DNA of 64,000 nt. It comes from Spirochaetia bacterium. GTDB lineage: Bacteria > Spirochaetota > Spirochaetia > Treponematales > Breznakiellaceae. Made by a program: the position numbers and the translations under genes. A model generated the notes under the pieces. That model was given only the letters and a program-made list of their open reading frames with translations, ran no database searches and was not told where the DNA came from. Shown one piece after another: positions 41,186-48,184 of the stretch; the first letter of the stretch is position 1; each line of letters starts with the position of its first letter. The stretch is from the NCBI GenBank assembly GCA_026002025.1, contig BOAU01000001.1, positions 1 through 64,000 on the forward strand, read 5' to 3'.

Positions 41186-41882
41186 TTCCAGTATATTGAA
41201 ATCAGGAGGGAGCAATGGCAACGCAGCAAACAGACCCCGTATATGAGACCGGAGTGACCTTTGAAAAAGTCTGGGCCTTATTTCAGGAGATAGGCCGGAA
41301 ACAGGAAGAAAATGCCCGACAAATAAAAGAGACCGACCGGCAAATGAAAGAGACTGATCGGCAAATGAAAGAGACCGATAAAAGGGTAGGGGCTCTCACC
41401 AACCGGCTTGGAGAAATTTCCGAACACATGATCGTTCCGAACTTGGTAAGCAGTTTCAAGGCACTGGGTTATACCTTTGAAAAATTTAGTCCGAATACGA
41501 AAATTGAGGACTTTGAACACGACCTATTCGCCGAAGCCGATGCGTTTCTGGAAAACGGTGACAGCGTAATGGTGGTGGAAATAAAGACAAAACTTAAAAC
41601 CGAGGACATAGACGACCACGTGAACCGCATGGAGAAGTTCCGGGCCCACGCAGATTTCCATAAGGATAAGCGGAAATACTACGGAGCCATTGCGGGCATC
41701 CTGATGAGCGAAAGTGAAAAGACCTATGCGCTGAAAAAAGGCTTTTATGTACTGGAGCCGGTAGGGGAAACCTTTACCATTACCACACCGGAAGGCCCCG
41801 GCGGGCCGAAAGCGTGGTAAACGTCAAAAGCCTCTTAACGAAACCACGGACCACACGGACCCTCACGGACAAAAGAGGAAAT
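41186..41882 (+). repeat. Segmental duplication, copy 1 (DUF3782 gene plus flanks)
   Basis: About 697 bases nearly identical to 42769-43444, covering the ribosome site, the DUF3782 gene and the following ACCACGGACC repeat. The only length difference is 21 bases, one heptad of the coiled coil. Confidence 0.88.
41215..41820 (+). CDS. DUF3782 protein (copy 1): coiled coil plus PD-(D/E)XK-like domain
   Basis: A 201-residue protein. The N-terminal coiled coil holds three KETDRQM-type heptads (about 38-60). A nuclease-like domain follows: EHMIVPNLVSSFKALGY, then DLFAEADAFLENGDSVMVVE with IKTKLKTEDIDDHV. The E-A-D and V-E-I-K-T-K residues match a PD-(D/E)XK core. The C-terminus YALKKGFYVLEPVGETFTIT is the family hallmark. 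The function is unknown; recombination or anti-invader roles are guesses. AGGAGG precedes the ATG. It is the longer member of a recent duplication. The stop codon lies in GTAAACGTCAAAAGC, identical to an IS66 end seen nearby. Confidence 0.82.
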   Translation: MATQQTDPVYETGVTFEKVWALFQEIGRKQEENARQIKETDRQMKETDRQMKETDKRVGALTNRLGEISEHMIVPNLVSSFKALGYTFEKFSPNTKIEDFEHDLFAEADAFLENGDSVMVVEIKTKLKTEDIDDHVNRMEKFRAHADFHKDKRKYYGAIAGILMSESEKTYALKKGFYVLEPVGETFTITTPEGPGGPKAW

Positions 41883-41935
41883 TAATTAACCACAAGCCGC
41901 CTACTGGCGGCACCACACAAACCCTCACGGACGGA
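41840..41935. repeat. ACCACGGACC-type repeat with a GCCGCC/GGCGGC insert
   Basis: ACCACGGACCACACGGACCC, then a second arm ACCACA interrupted by the palindrome GCCGCC-TACT-GGCGGC (41896-41911) before it resumes ACCACACAAACC. Confidence 0.75.
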
Positions 41936-42053
41936 AGAGATAGGAGAGCAGGTGTCTGTGTAGAAGAGCCTGTGGTTTCTCTTCTTCGTTTAAAAAGGTA
42001 ATACCAGAGTCGGAACAGAGCCGTTCCGGTTTTTTTGCAAAAAGGAGATGCTG

Positions 42054-42332
42054 TTATTTTTTGAACAGATCGGAATGGGTTCCGGTGCGGTAAAACAAAA
42101 TCGTTCGCTCTACCGGGTATATCCGGTAGATAAGCACCCAATCGCCCTGTATGTGACATTCACGGTAATTGTTATAATTACCGCGCAACGGGTGGTCAAG
42201 ACGCTCCGGAGGCAGAGATCGTTCGTTGATAAGCAAATCCATGACTGCCGCTAGCTTACCCATATCCCTTCCCCGTTTTTCCGCCAAGGCAAATTCTTTT
42301 TTGAACATTGTACCGAGTTTGACATCAAGCAC
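42054..42332 (-). CDS. YafQ-family mRNA interferase toxin
   Basis: A 92-residue RelE-superfamily toxin. The family pattern is clear: FKKEFALAEKRGRDMGKL, the DHPLRGNYNNYRECHIQGDW core (about 46-65), then LIYRI and a C-terminal RTGTHSDLF. YafQ toxins cut mRNA on the ribosome; the final His and the RECHI region match catalytic residues of the family. The antitoxin gene lies upstream with 2 bases between. The pair sits between the two copies of the DUF3782 duplication. Confidence 0.87.
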   Translation of the reverse strand: MLDVKLGTMFKKEFALAEKRGRDMGKLAAVMDLLINERSLPPERLDHPLRGNYNNYRECHIQGDWVLIYRIYPVERTILFYRTGTHSDLFKK

Positions 42333-42334
42333 GA

Positions 42335-42619
42335 CTAGCTCCGCAGTTCCGCCAGCACTTCCTCAAGAGAATGGAAGGTCGGAGAGGGAATTTCACCTCT
42401 CATCATGGCTTCTCCTTCCTCAAAGGCGGCGATAGTTTTCTCATTGGGTTCCTTGTAGATGGCGCAGAGGGAGCATCCGTCTTTGGGGCACGGCTCCGCG
42501 GCCTCCGCCGGATCGGGGAATCGAATAATCACTTGCATCCTCCCTACCGGAATTTCGCGGGGCACATCAATCGTCAGCCGGTGGCTGGCGGGTATTTCAA
42601 CAGTTTGTTCTATGGTCAT
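42335..42619 (-). CDS. Antitoxin partner of the YafQ-type toxin
   Basis: A 94-residue protein. The N-terminal half (IPASHRLTIDVPREIPVGRM, then QVIIRFP) looks like a beta-type DNA-binding fold. A cysteine-containing linker (CPKDGCSLC) follows, then a helical tail NEKTIAAFEEGEAMMRGEIP and a LEEVLAEL end, resembling RelB-type toxin-binding tails. It is assigned as antitoxin from position and tail, since it precedes yafQ by 2 bases. No strong ribosome site was found. The CxxxxCxxC spacing might bind a metal, but this is only suggestive. Confidence 0.7.
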   Translation of the reverse strand: MTIEQTVEIPASHRLTIDVPREIPVGRMQVIIRFPDPAEAAEPCPKDGCSLCAIYKEPNEKTIAAFEEGEAMMRGEIPSPTFHSLEEVLAELRS

Positions 42620-42768
42620 GTTTTAAATATAGTATGAAAAAGGTGGAGTGTGAAGGGGGGACGGCAAAATCGGTATGCGCAGATAAAGCGCTTCCCCACT
42701 ACAGAGCAGGACCCCCGATTATACATCTGCGTGCCCGTGGGGAGGCACGGTTGCAGGGGGTCCTGGAC

Positions 42769-43444
42769 TTCCAGTATATTGTATTCAGGAGGGAGCAATG
42801 GCAACGCAGCAAACAGACCCTGTATATGAGACCGGAGTGACCTTTGAAAAAGTCTGGGCCTTATTTCAGGAGATAGGCCGGAAACAGGAAGAAAATGCCC
42901 GGCAAATGAAAGAGACTGATCGGCAAATGAAAGAGACCGATAAAAGGGTAGGGGCTCTCACCAACCGGCTTGGAGAAATTTCCGAACACATGATTGTTCC
43001 AAATCTGGTAAGCAGTTTCAAGGCACTGGGTTATACCTTTGAAAAATTTAGTCCGAATACGAAAATTGAGGACTTTGAACACGACCTATTCGCCGAGGCT
43101 GACGCGTTTCTGGAAAATGGGGACAGCGTAATGGTGGTGGAAATAAAGACAAAACTTAAAACCGAGGACATAGACGACCACGTGAACCGCATGGAGAAGT
43201 TCCGAGCCCACGCAGATTTCCATAAGGATAAGCGGAAATACTACGGGGCCATAGCGGGCATCCTGATGAGCGAAAGTGAAAAGGCCTATGCGCTGAAAAA
43301 AGGCTTTTATGTACTGGAGCCGGTAGGGGAAACCTTTACGATCACCACACCGAAAGGCCCCGGCGGGCCTAAGGCGTGGTAAATGTCAAAGGCCTCTTAA
43401 CGAAACCACGGACCACACGGACCCTCACGGACAAAAGAGGAAAT
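42769..43444 (+). repeat. Segmental duplication, copy 2 (DUF3782 gene plus flanks)
   Basis: The partner of 41186-41882. Homology begins at TTCCAGTATATTG before the ribosome site and ends in the ACCACGGACC repeat after the gene. Confidence 0.88.
42798..43382 (+). CDS. DUF3782 protein (copy 2)
   Basis: A 194-residue protein, nearly identical to copy 1 but lacking one seven-residue KETDRQM heptad. It has the same coiled coil, PD-(D/E)XK-like core (FAEADAFLENGDSVMVVEIK) and C-terminus (KKGFYVLEPVGETF). Differences are mostly silent, so both copies are probably still under selection or the duplication is recent. AGGAGG precedes the ATG. An ACCACGGACC repeat and an IS66 remnant follow it. Confidence 0.82.
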   Translation: MATQQTDPVYETGVTFEKVWALFQEIGRKQEENARQMKETDRQMKETDKRVGALTNRLGEISEHMIVPNLVSSFKALGYTFEKFSPNTKIEDFEHDLFAEADAFLENGDSVMVVEIKTKLKTEDIDDHVNRMEKFRAHADFHKDKRKYYGAIAGILMSESEKAYALKKGFYVLEPVGETFTITTPKGPGGPKAW

Positions 43445-43520
43445 GAAATTAATTAACCACGAACCACACCAAAAGGATAATTTAGTCCGTGCTGTCCGTG
43501 TGGTCCGTGGTTAAATTCTT
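43403..43520. repeat. ACCACGGACC-type inverted-repeat element
   Basis: ACCACGGACCACACGGACCC on the left and GTGTGGTCCGTGGTTAAATT on the right, with an inner ACCACGAACCACACC arm. It is part of the duplicated segment and abuts the IS66 derivative. Confidence 0.75.
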
Positions 43521-43530
43521 CGTAAACGTC

Positions 43531-43889
43531 GTAAACGTCAAAAGCGACCCACCTTATAAAAAAACAGTCACGGCCCTAAACTTCCGGGAATCAAACTTTT
43601 CGGAGGCGAAAATGAAGCGTTACAGCGAAGTCGAACCATCAGACCTTCGGTCTGCGGTTCGCGAGAAGCGGATGTGGGTGGAGGACTGGAAAGAAAGCGG
43701 AAAGAGCCGGTACACCTACGCAAAAAGGAACGGCCTGAACCCGGCAACCTTAAATAACTGGGTGAGAGAAGCCGAGGGGCCCCAGGATAAGGCAAAGATC
43801 TACATCCGGCCCGGACACACGGACATGAGGAAGGCGGTCAATGGGCTGACCTTACTGGTGAAAGAAAAGTGGTCGCTTTTGACGTTTAC
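43531..43889 (+). mobile_element. IS66-family deletion derivative 1
   Basis: It is bounded by GTAAACGTCAAAAGCGACC and its reverse complement at 43871-43889. Inside, an ORF from ATG 43612 (GGAGG upstream) starts as IS66 TnpA (WVEDWKESGKSRYTYAKRNG, then LNPATLNNWVRE). It jumps to the start of TnpB (KIYIRPGHTDMRKAVNGLTL) and then to the right end. All of TnpC is missing. No 8-bp target duplication is evident. It is non-autonomous but has both ends. Confidence 0.8.
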
Positions 43890-43918
43890 GCACGGACTCG
43901 CAGTTCCCTGTCTTTTTT

Positions 43919-43958
43919 TGTCCGTGAGGGTCCGTGTGGTCCGTGGTTAATTATTCTT
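43919..43958. repeat. ACCACGGACC-type repeat, right arm
   Basis: GTCCGTGAGGGTCCGTGTGG followed by TCCGTGGTTAATTATTCTTC. The matching left arm has been displaced by the IS66 derivative. Confidence 0.7.
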
Positions 43959-44045
43959 CGTAAAGGCTAAAGAAATGGAAAATTAAACTTTTTCCAAAAA
44001 AATACTTGACTTTTATTTATAATATATTCATACTATAACATAAGT

Positions 44046-44528
44046 ATGGCAGTAAAGGAAATATTTCGCGAAACTCCAGACAAAGGGAAGCAGATCTCTA
44101 AAGATCGTAAATTTCTATGGTCTGAACTCTGGGACTATCTCCTTTATTGGGGATACGGGCTTCTTTTATCCTTGATTCCTTTGGTCATTTCAAGTATTAT
44201 TTCAGTGTATTCTTTGAAAAAAGGAGATTTTTTTGATTATTTTTTCATGGATCATGAACTTTTATACGTCTGTGTAACATTATCGACTCTTGTTATTACG
44301 GCTGCTAAGGGAAATGAGAAAGTATTCAAACCTTTTCGTATGCTGAGTACGCTTATTGTCATAGTTAGTACCGCGTTTTATATGATTTTTAAATTCACAA
44401 AATTTTTACCATCAACGTTTTTGAGTTCCCTTAACAGATGTCTCTTGGCAAGTGTCGTTATTATGAATATACTGGTCTATATTTTCCTTTGCAAAATAGA
44501 TAAACCATCAAACAGAGTTGGTGCTTAA
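44046..44528 (+). CDS. AT-rich cassette, gene 1: four-span membrane protein
   Basis: A 160-residue protein of unknown family with a charged N-terminus (DKGKQISKDRKFLWSELWDY). Four hydrophobic segments follow: YGLLLSLIPLVISSIISVY, LLYVCVTLSTLVITA, MLSTLIVIVSTAFYMIF and CLLASVVIMNILVYIF. The cytoplasmic tail is short. No family was recognised. The gene is far more AT-rich than the surrounding genome. No ribosome site precedes the ATG. It is followed after 2 bases by the second cassette gene. It may be part of a membrane-acting defence or stress module, which is speculation. Confidence 0.7.
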   Translation: MAVKEIFRETPDKGKQISKDRKFLWSELWDYLLYWGYGLLLSLIPLVISSIISVYSLKKGDFFDYFFMDHELLYVCVTLSTLVITAAKGNEKVFKPFRMLSTLIVIVSTAFYMIFKFTKFLPSTFLSSLNRCLLASVVIMNILVYIFLCKIDKPSNRVGA

Positions 44529-44530
44529 TT

Positions 44531-44839
44531 ATGACAACAGTTATCTATGTTTTCTTTTCCTGTGTAGTATTGACTTTTGCAATTCTGCTTTATGTACAAT
44601 ACTATAATTATAAAAAAACGTTTAAAGAAATCAATATGGATAAAATGCAGAATTCAGGGAACGAGCTGAATTATTCCATAATACAACTTGTTCGGAGTAA
44701 TACTGTTTTACATCATATTTTAAAAAATAATTCTTCAAGGCATGATGATAAAAGTTATTTATCATCCTTTAAAAGGTTCCTTGATCCTACAAATGTTGAA
44801 TCAATAAAAAGAATAAAAGGGAATAAGCCAAATGTATGA
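44531..44839 (+). CDS. AT-rich cassette, gene 2: single-span small protein
   Basis: A 102-residue protein with one N-terminal membrane span (VIYVFFSCVVLTFAILLYVQ, about 4-23). A hydrophilic helical domain rich in Asn, Lys and Ser (NYKKTFKEINMDKMQNSGNE onward) follows. No known motif is seen. It starts 2 bases after gene 1 and overlaps gene 3 by 8 bases, so the three are translationally coupled. It could be an anchor or subunit for gene 1 or gene 3. Confidence 0.65.
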   Translation: MTTVIYVFFSCVVLTFAILLYVQYYNYKKTFKEINMDKMQNSGNELNYSIIQLVRSNTVLHHILKNNSSRHDDKSYLSSFKRFLDPTNVESIKRIKGNKPNV

Positions 44840-45383
44840 TGTTGAGATATTTTCTGAATTTATTGGCTATGAAGGCTTAGTAGATGAATTTGGTGAGAAG
44901 AAAATTCAAGAAAGGTATGAAGCGTTATTTCAATGTCTTCAAGACTTTATTAAAAAATTTAATTATGAAGAAAATGTTCGTATTGATAAATTAATACTGA
45001 CCAATGTTTTATTTGATTATTTTGCCGATATATCAAGATTGAAAGCCTTTCATAAAATTGAAAATGTAAATGAAATAAAAATACTCTCATATGAAATTTT
45101 TTGGCTTCTGCGGAGAAAACCATTGCAGTTATTGAACTCTGGTAAGGATGTTGTATATGTAAATGAACAATTTGCATTTTGTCAAATACTTCATTTTCTA
45201 AATGATAATGATAATAAAAATGTATTGCTAATTGAAGATAAAAATAAAGAATTAGGGTTTTATATGGATACATTATATTACTATTTAAAATATAGATTTC
45301 TCGATCCTCAGGCAATAGAATTTTTTATTGTCTCTTTTTTAGGTGGACAAAAATATCAGGAGTTACTTGAAAAAAATAAATAG
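44832..45383 (+). CDS. AT-rich cassette, gene 3: soluble helical protein
   Basis: A 183-residue protein, mainly alpha-helical, starting MYDVEIFSEFIGYEGLVDEF. It contains ERYEALFQCLQDFIKKFNYE, a central EIKILSYEIFWLLRRKPLQL and an acidic DNDNKNVLLIEDKNKE loop. No enzyme motif was recognised. It is the last gene of the cassette. Downstream, CTTCGCATAACG is cut directly by an IS66 end. The three genes have no similarity I can name. Their compactness, odd composition and bordering mobile remnants argue for an acquired functional unit. Confidence 0.68.
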   Translation: MYDVEIFSEFIGYEGLVDEFGEKKIQERYEALFQCLQDFIKKFNYEENVRIDKLILTNVLFDYFADISRLKAFHKIENVNEIKILSYEIFWLLRRKPLQLLNSGKDVVYVNEQFAFCQILHFLNDNDNKNVLLIEDKNKELGFYMDTLYYYLKYRFLDPQAIEFFIVSFLGGQKYQELLEKNK

Positions 45384-45416
45384 CAAATTTTATCCAAAGA
45401 CAAACTTCGCATAACG

Positions 45417-45858
45417 GTAAACGTCAAAAGCACCCCACCTTATAAAAAAACAGTCACGGCCCTAAACTTCCGGGAATCAAACTTTTCGGAGGCGAAAATG
45501 AAGCGTTACAGCGAAGTCGAACCATCAGACCTTCGGTCTGTGGTTCGCGAGAAGCGGATGGCGGATCGGTGATGCAGATGGATGAAACCCCCATGGTGCG
45601 AACCTTTGGTTCGCGTGATTCCCTTTCTTGAGGAGTTCCTTGAAGAACGGATCCTGAAATGCACACCAATAATAACAAGTTTTCATACGTGGCTTGAAAA
45701 ACAATCGGAAGAAGTATTGCCCAGCTCTGCCTTAGGAGCAGCGATCAAATACACGCTCAACCGATGGCCCACCCTGGCCCCCGGCGACGATTGGGGGCAA
45801 CTGCTGCCCTGGAACCTGACTCTCTGATTTTTCGGGAGTGGTCGCTTTTGACGTTTAC
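45417..45858 (+). mobile_element. IS66-family deletion derivative 2
   Basis: Its ends are GTAAACGTCAAAAGC and the reverse complement of the same at 45858. It keeps the start of TnpA (MKRYSEVEPSDLRS) and then jumps to TnpC: an MQMDETPMV stretch holding the first catalytic Asp, then TnpC C-terminal pieces FHTWLEKQSEEVLPSSALGA, AIKYTLNRWP and QLLPWNL. The reading frames are broken. No 8-bp target duplication is visible. Confidence 0.78.
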
Positions 45859-46010
45859 CACGGACCACACGGACCCTCACGGACAAAAGAGGAAATGAAA
45901 TTAATTAACCACAAGCCGCCTACTGGTGGCACCACACAAACCCCACGAACAGACAGAAAAAAAGATGATAAAAGTTCGTGTTGTTGGTGTGGTTCGTGGT
46001 TAAATTCTTA
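45859..46010. repeat. ACCACGGACC-type element with GCCGCC/GGTGGC insert
   Basis: The left part is ACCACGGACCACACGGACCC style, then ACCACA with the insert GCCGCCTACTGGTGGC (45915-45930). It ends with GTTGGTGTGGTTCGTGGTTA. It follows the IS66 end directly. Confidence 0.75.
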
Positions 46011-46040
46011 GTTTTGGAATTGGCTCAAGGATTAAAAAAT

Positions 46041-46140
46041 TATAACCGCAAAGGCGCCGAAGGCGACAAAGGGGAAGAAGGAATGGAGTTCGGTCCATCA
46101 CACACCTTTTTCGCCTTCGCGGCGGCTTTGTCGTGCACCA
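46041..46140. repeat. Second type of inverted repeat (AACCGCAAAGGCG)
   Basis: ACCGCAAAGGCGCCGAAGGC faces TCGCCTTCGCGGCGGCTTTG across about 45 bases. It is distinct from the ACCACGGACC family. Confidence 0.6.
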
Positions 46141-46701
46141 TCACCATTCGTGCGGATAATACGCGCCTCCAGGCTCCGTGATATTGAATGTGTCGCCGGA
46201 CGGCTCAACCACATAAAAGCCCTTTTTTAGGGCATAGGTTTTCGCACTATCACCGAAAACCACCCCTGCGATAGCGCCCAGATATTTCCGTTTATCATCA
46301 TGTAAATCCGCATGTCTGCGCAGTTTTTCCATGCGCTCAATATGGTCGTTAATATCGTCAACAGTGGGCTTGCTCTTAATATCAATGGCCATTTCTATAT
46401 CATCATTTTTCAGAACAGCGTCAACCGAGAAAGATAGGTCATGTTTCGGACTGGTTATTGTGACCTCCTCGGCTGATTGGGTAAAGATAAAGCCCATCTT
46501 TTCAAATTCCGTCATCAAATTGGGAATTATCATGTAATCATCCATTTCACCAAAACGTTTACGGAGCAAATCATCAAGCCATTTGTTGGCCCTTTTCTTC
46601 TGCCTCTCGATTCTTTCCTGTCTTCGGGCAGTCTCCCGCAGTATAACACTATTTTCATCTACAGCGGCTTTCCACTCCGGTATCGCCTGTATTGTTTCCA
46701 T
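46141..46701 (-). CDS. DUF3782 protein (diverged third copy)
   Basis: A 186-residue protein with the same layout as the duplicated pair but clearly diverged. It has a shorter coil (RRQERIERQKKRANKW), the core YMIIPNLMTEFEKMGFIFTQ, then SVDAVLKNDDIEMAIDIKSK and the C-terminus YALKKGFYVVEPSGDTFNIT. The PD-(D/E)XK-like residues are preserved as D-A-V and D-I-K. It lies on the opposite strand to the other copies. No clear ribosome site was seen beyond GAGGTAAAAT. Confidence 0.8.
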   Translation of the reverse strand: METIQAIPEWKAAVDENSVILRETARRQERIERQKKRANKWLDDLLRKRFGEMDDYMIIPNLMTEFEKMGFIFTQSAEEVTITSPKHDLSFSVDAVLKNDDIEMAIDIKSKPTVDDINDHIERMEKLRRHADLHDDKRKYLGAIAGVVFGDSAKTYALKKGFYVVEPSGDTFNITEPGGAYYPHEW

Positions 46702-46755
46702 ATTTTACCTCTGCCATAAGTGTAGGTCCCTCCGGGCCGTTTGTCGATAGGGTTC

Positions 46756-46853
46756 AAGATTAACCACTTTTCCACCTAAAGAGTGGAAAAGATAGGAAAG
46801 CAGGAGTCTGTGCTGTCCGTGAGGGTCCGTGTGGTCCGTGGTTAAATAAAGAA
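46756..46853. repeat. ACCACGGACC-type element before hprK
   Basis: The left arm is AAGATTAACCAC, then a CTTTTCCAC/GTGGAAAAG hairpin. The right arm is GTGTGGTCCGTGGTTAAATA ending AAGAATTCC, the same outer end as the GxxExxY element. Confidence 0.65.
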
Positions 46854-46878
46854 TTCCTGGCTTTAAGTAAACCAACTC

Positions 46879-46908
46879 TTGCCATCTGCTCCCCCCTTAT
46901 TCTACAAT
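46879..46908 (+). promoter_or_regulatory. Promoter of the hprK operon
   Basis: TTGCCA (46879-46884), an 18-base spacer and TACAAT (46903-46908). The hprK ATG follows after only 5 bases, and there is no ribosome site. Confidence 0.65.
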
Positions 46909-46913
46909 AACGC

Positions 46914-47903
46914 ATGGCTGATAAACGCTTTACCGTGCTGGACCTCATCGACCTGGACCTCAAGGAGCACAATTCCCTGAACCTCCGCTGTATCGGGGGG
47001 AGGAAGGGGCTGACACGGGAGATTGGCAGCCCGGACCTGAACCGGCCGGGGCTGGCCCTGTCGGGGTTTTATGATCTTTTTGCCCATCAGCGGATACAGC
47101 TTTTTGGACAGGGGGAAGCGGCCTACCTTGGCAAGCTGGCGGCGGAGGGTTCAGGCGCTACTATCAGACAGATGTTTTCCTATCCCATCCCCTGCTGTAT
47201 TTTTACCCACGGAATAAGCCCGGATCAGGAATTTTTTGATGAGGCTGAACACACCCAGTGCCCGATTCTGCAAACGGACCTTACCACTTCGGAATTTTCG
47301 GCCCGGATCATGCGGATACTTTCGGATATTTTTGCCCCCCGGCAGAGCGTCCACGGGGTACTGGTGGAAGTTTCCGGTATGGGGATTCTGATCCTGGGGG
47401 ATTCCGGGGTGGGCAAGAGTGAGACTGCCCTTGAGTTGATTGAACGGGGGCACCGGCTGGTGGCCGACGATGTGGTGGAACTCCACTGCGTGAACGGTAA
47501 CACCCTTATCGGCGCCGGGGCAAACAAGATTATCGGGCATCATATGGAGATACGGGGCCTGGGGATCATCAATGTGACCCACCTGAAAGGGGTGGGCGCT
47601 ATCCGGGACAGTAAACGGGTCCAGCTGGTGGTGGTTCTGGAGGAATGGGACGCCAACAAGAGCTACGATCGCCTGGGGACCGAAGACCAGTACATGGAAT
47701 TTTTGGGGGTGAATGTCCCCAAACTGGAGATACCGGTTAAGCCGGGCCGGAACATCCCCATCATCATTGAAGTGGCGGCCATGAATGAACGGCTCAAGAG
47801 TATGGGGTATAACGCGGCCAAGGAATTCAATCAGAACATTCTTAAATGGATAGAAAGTGATACCGCCCGTTCGGTGTATTTCGGCAGTGAAGATATCATC
47901 TAA
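46914..47903 (+). CDS. hprK: HPr kinase/phosphorylase
   Basis: A 329-residue bifunctional enzyme that phosphorylates or dephosphorylates Ser46 of HPr. The N-terminal domain (about 1-130) is followed by the kinase core: P-loop GDSGVGKSE at 162-170, His147 (VHG), LVADDVVELH, and the HprK signature GLGIINVTHLKGVGAIRDSK (about 211-230). The next gene encodes HPr, 14 bases away. Spirochaetes are known to keep HprK and HPr without sugar PTS permeases, so a regulatory role is likely. The start lacks a ribosome site; a TACAAT box lies 5 bases upstream. Confidence 0.95.
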   Translation: MADKRFTVLDLIDLDLKEHNSLNLRCIGGRKGLTREIGSPDLNRPGLALSGFYDLFAHQRIQLFGQGEAAYLGKLAAEGSGATIRQMFSYPIPCCIFTHGISPDQEFFDEAEHTQCPILQTDLTTSEFSARIMRILSDIFAPRQSVHGVLVEVSGMGILILGDSGVGKSETALELIERGHRLVADDVVELHCVNGNTLIGAGANKIIGHHMEIRGLGIINVTHLKGVGAIRDSKRVQLVVVLEEWDANKSYDRLGTEDQYMEFLGVNVPKLEIPVKPGRNIPIIIEVAAMNERLKSMGYNAAKEFNQNILKWIESDTARSVYFGSEDII

Positions 47904-47917
47904 AAAGGAAGGACGAG

Positions 47918-48184
47918 GTGACGGAAAAAAAGGTGAAAGTTTTAAATCGGGCCGGGATTCATGCGCGGCCGGCGGCGTTGATAGTGCAGGCTGTCAAGGA
48001 TTTTAAGTGCAATATCTATTTTGAACGGGAAGATGACAAGATAAACGCCAAGTCCATCATGGGGGTTATCACCCTGGGCGCGGCCTATGGTACGGAGATC
48101 AGGATCCTTGCCGAAGGCGAGGGCGAACAGCAGGCGGTTGATGTCATCGCCCATCTTTTTGAGACAAAATTCGAGGAAGATTGA
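47918..48184 (+). CDS. ptsH: Phosphocarrier protein HPr
   Basis: An 88-residue protein with His15 in AGIHARPA (phosphorylated by EI) and Ser46 in NAKSIMGV (target of HprK). The regular HPr fold (about 1-86) is complete. It starts with GTG after AAGGAAGGACGAG. It overlaps the histidine-kinase gene by 4 bases (TTGA). With HprK before it and an antiporter-EIIA fusion at 54.4 kb, it forms part of a regulatory phosphorelay. EI is not in the window. Confidence 0.95.
   Translation: MTEKKVKVLNRAGIHARPAALIVQAVKDFKCNIYFEREDDKINAKSIMGVITLGAAYGTEIRILAEGEGEQQAVDVIAHLFETKFEED

Noticed and set aside
40995..46853. CRISPR-like array from the many repeats
   Set aside because: Repeats are irregularly spaced, inverted and separated by genes; no uniform spacers and no cas genes.
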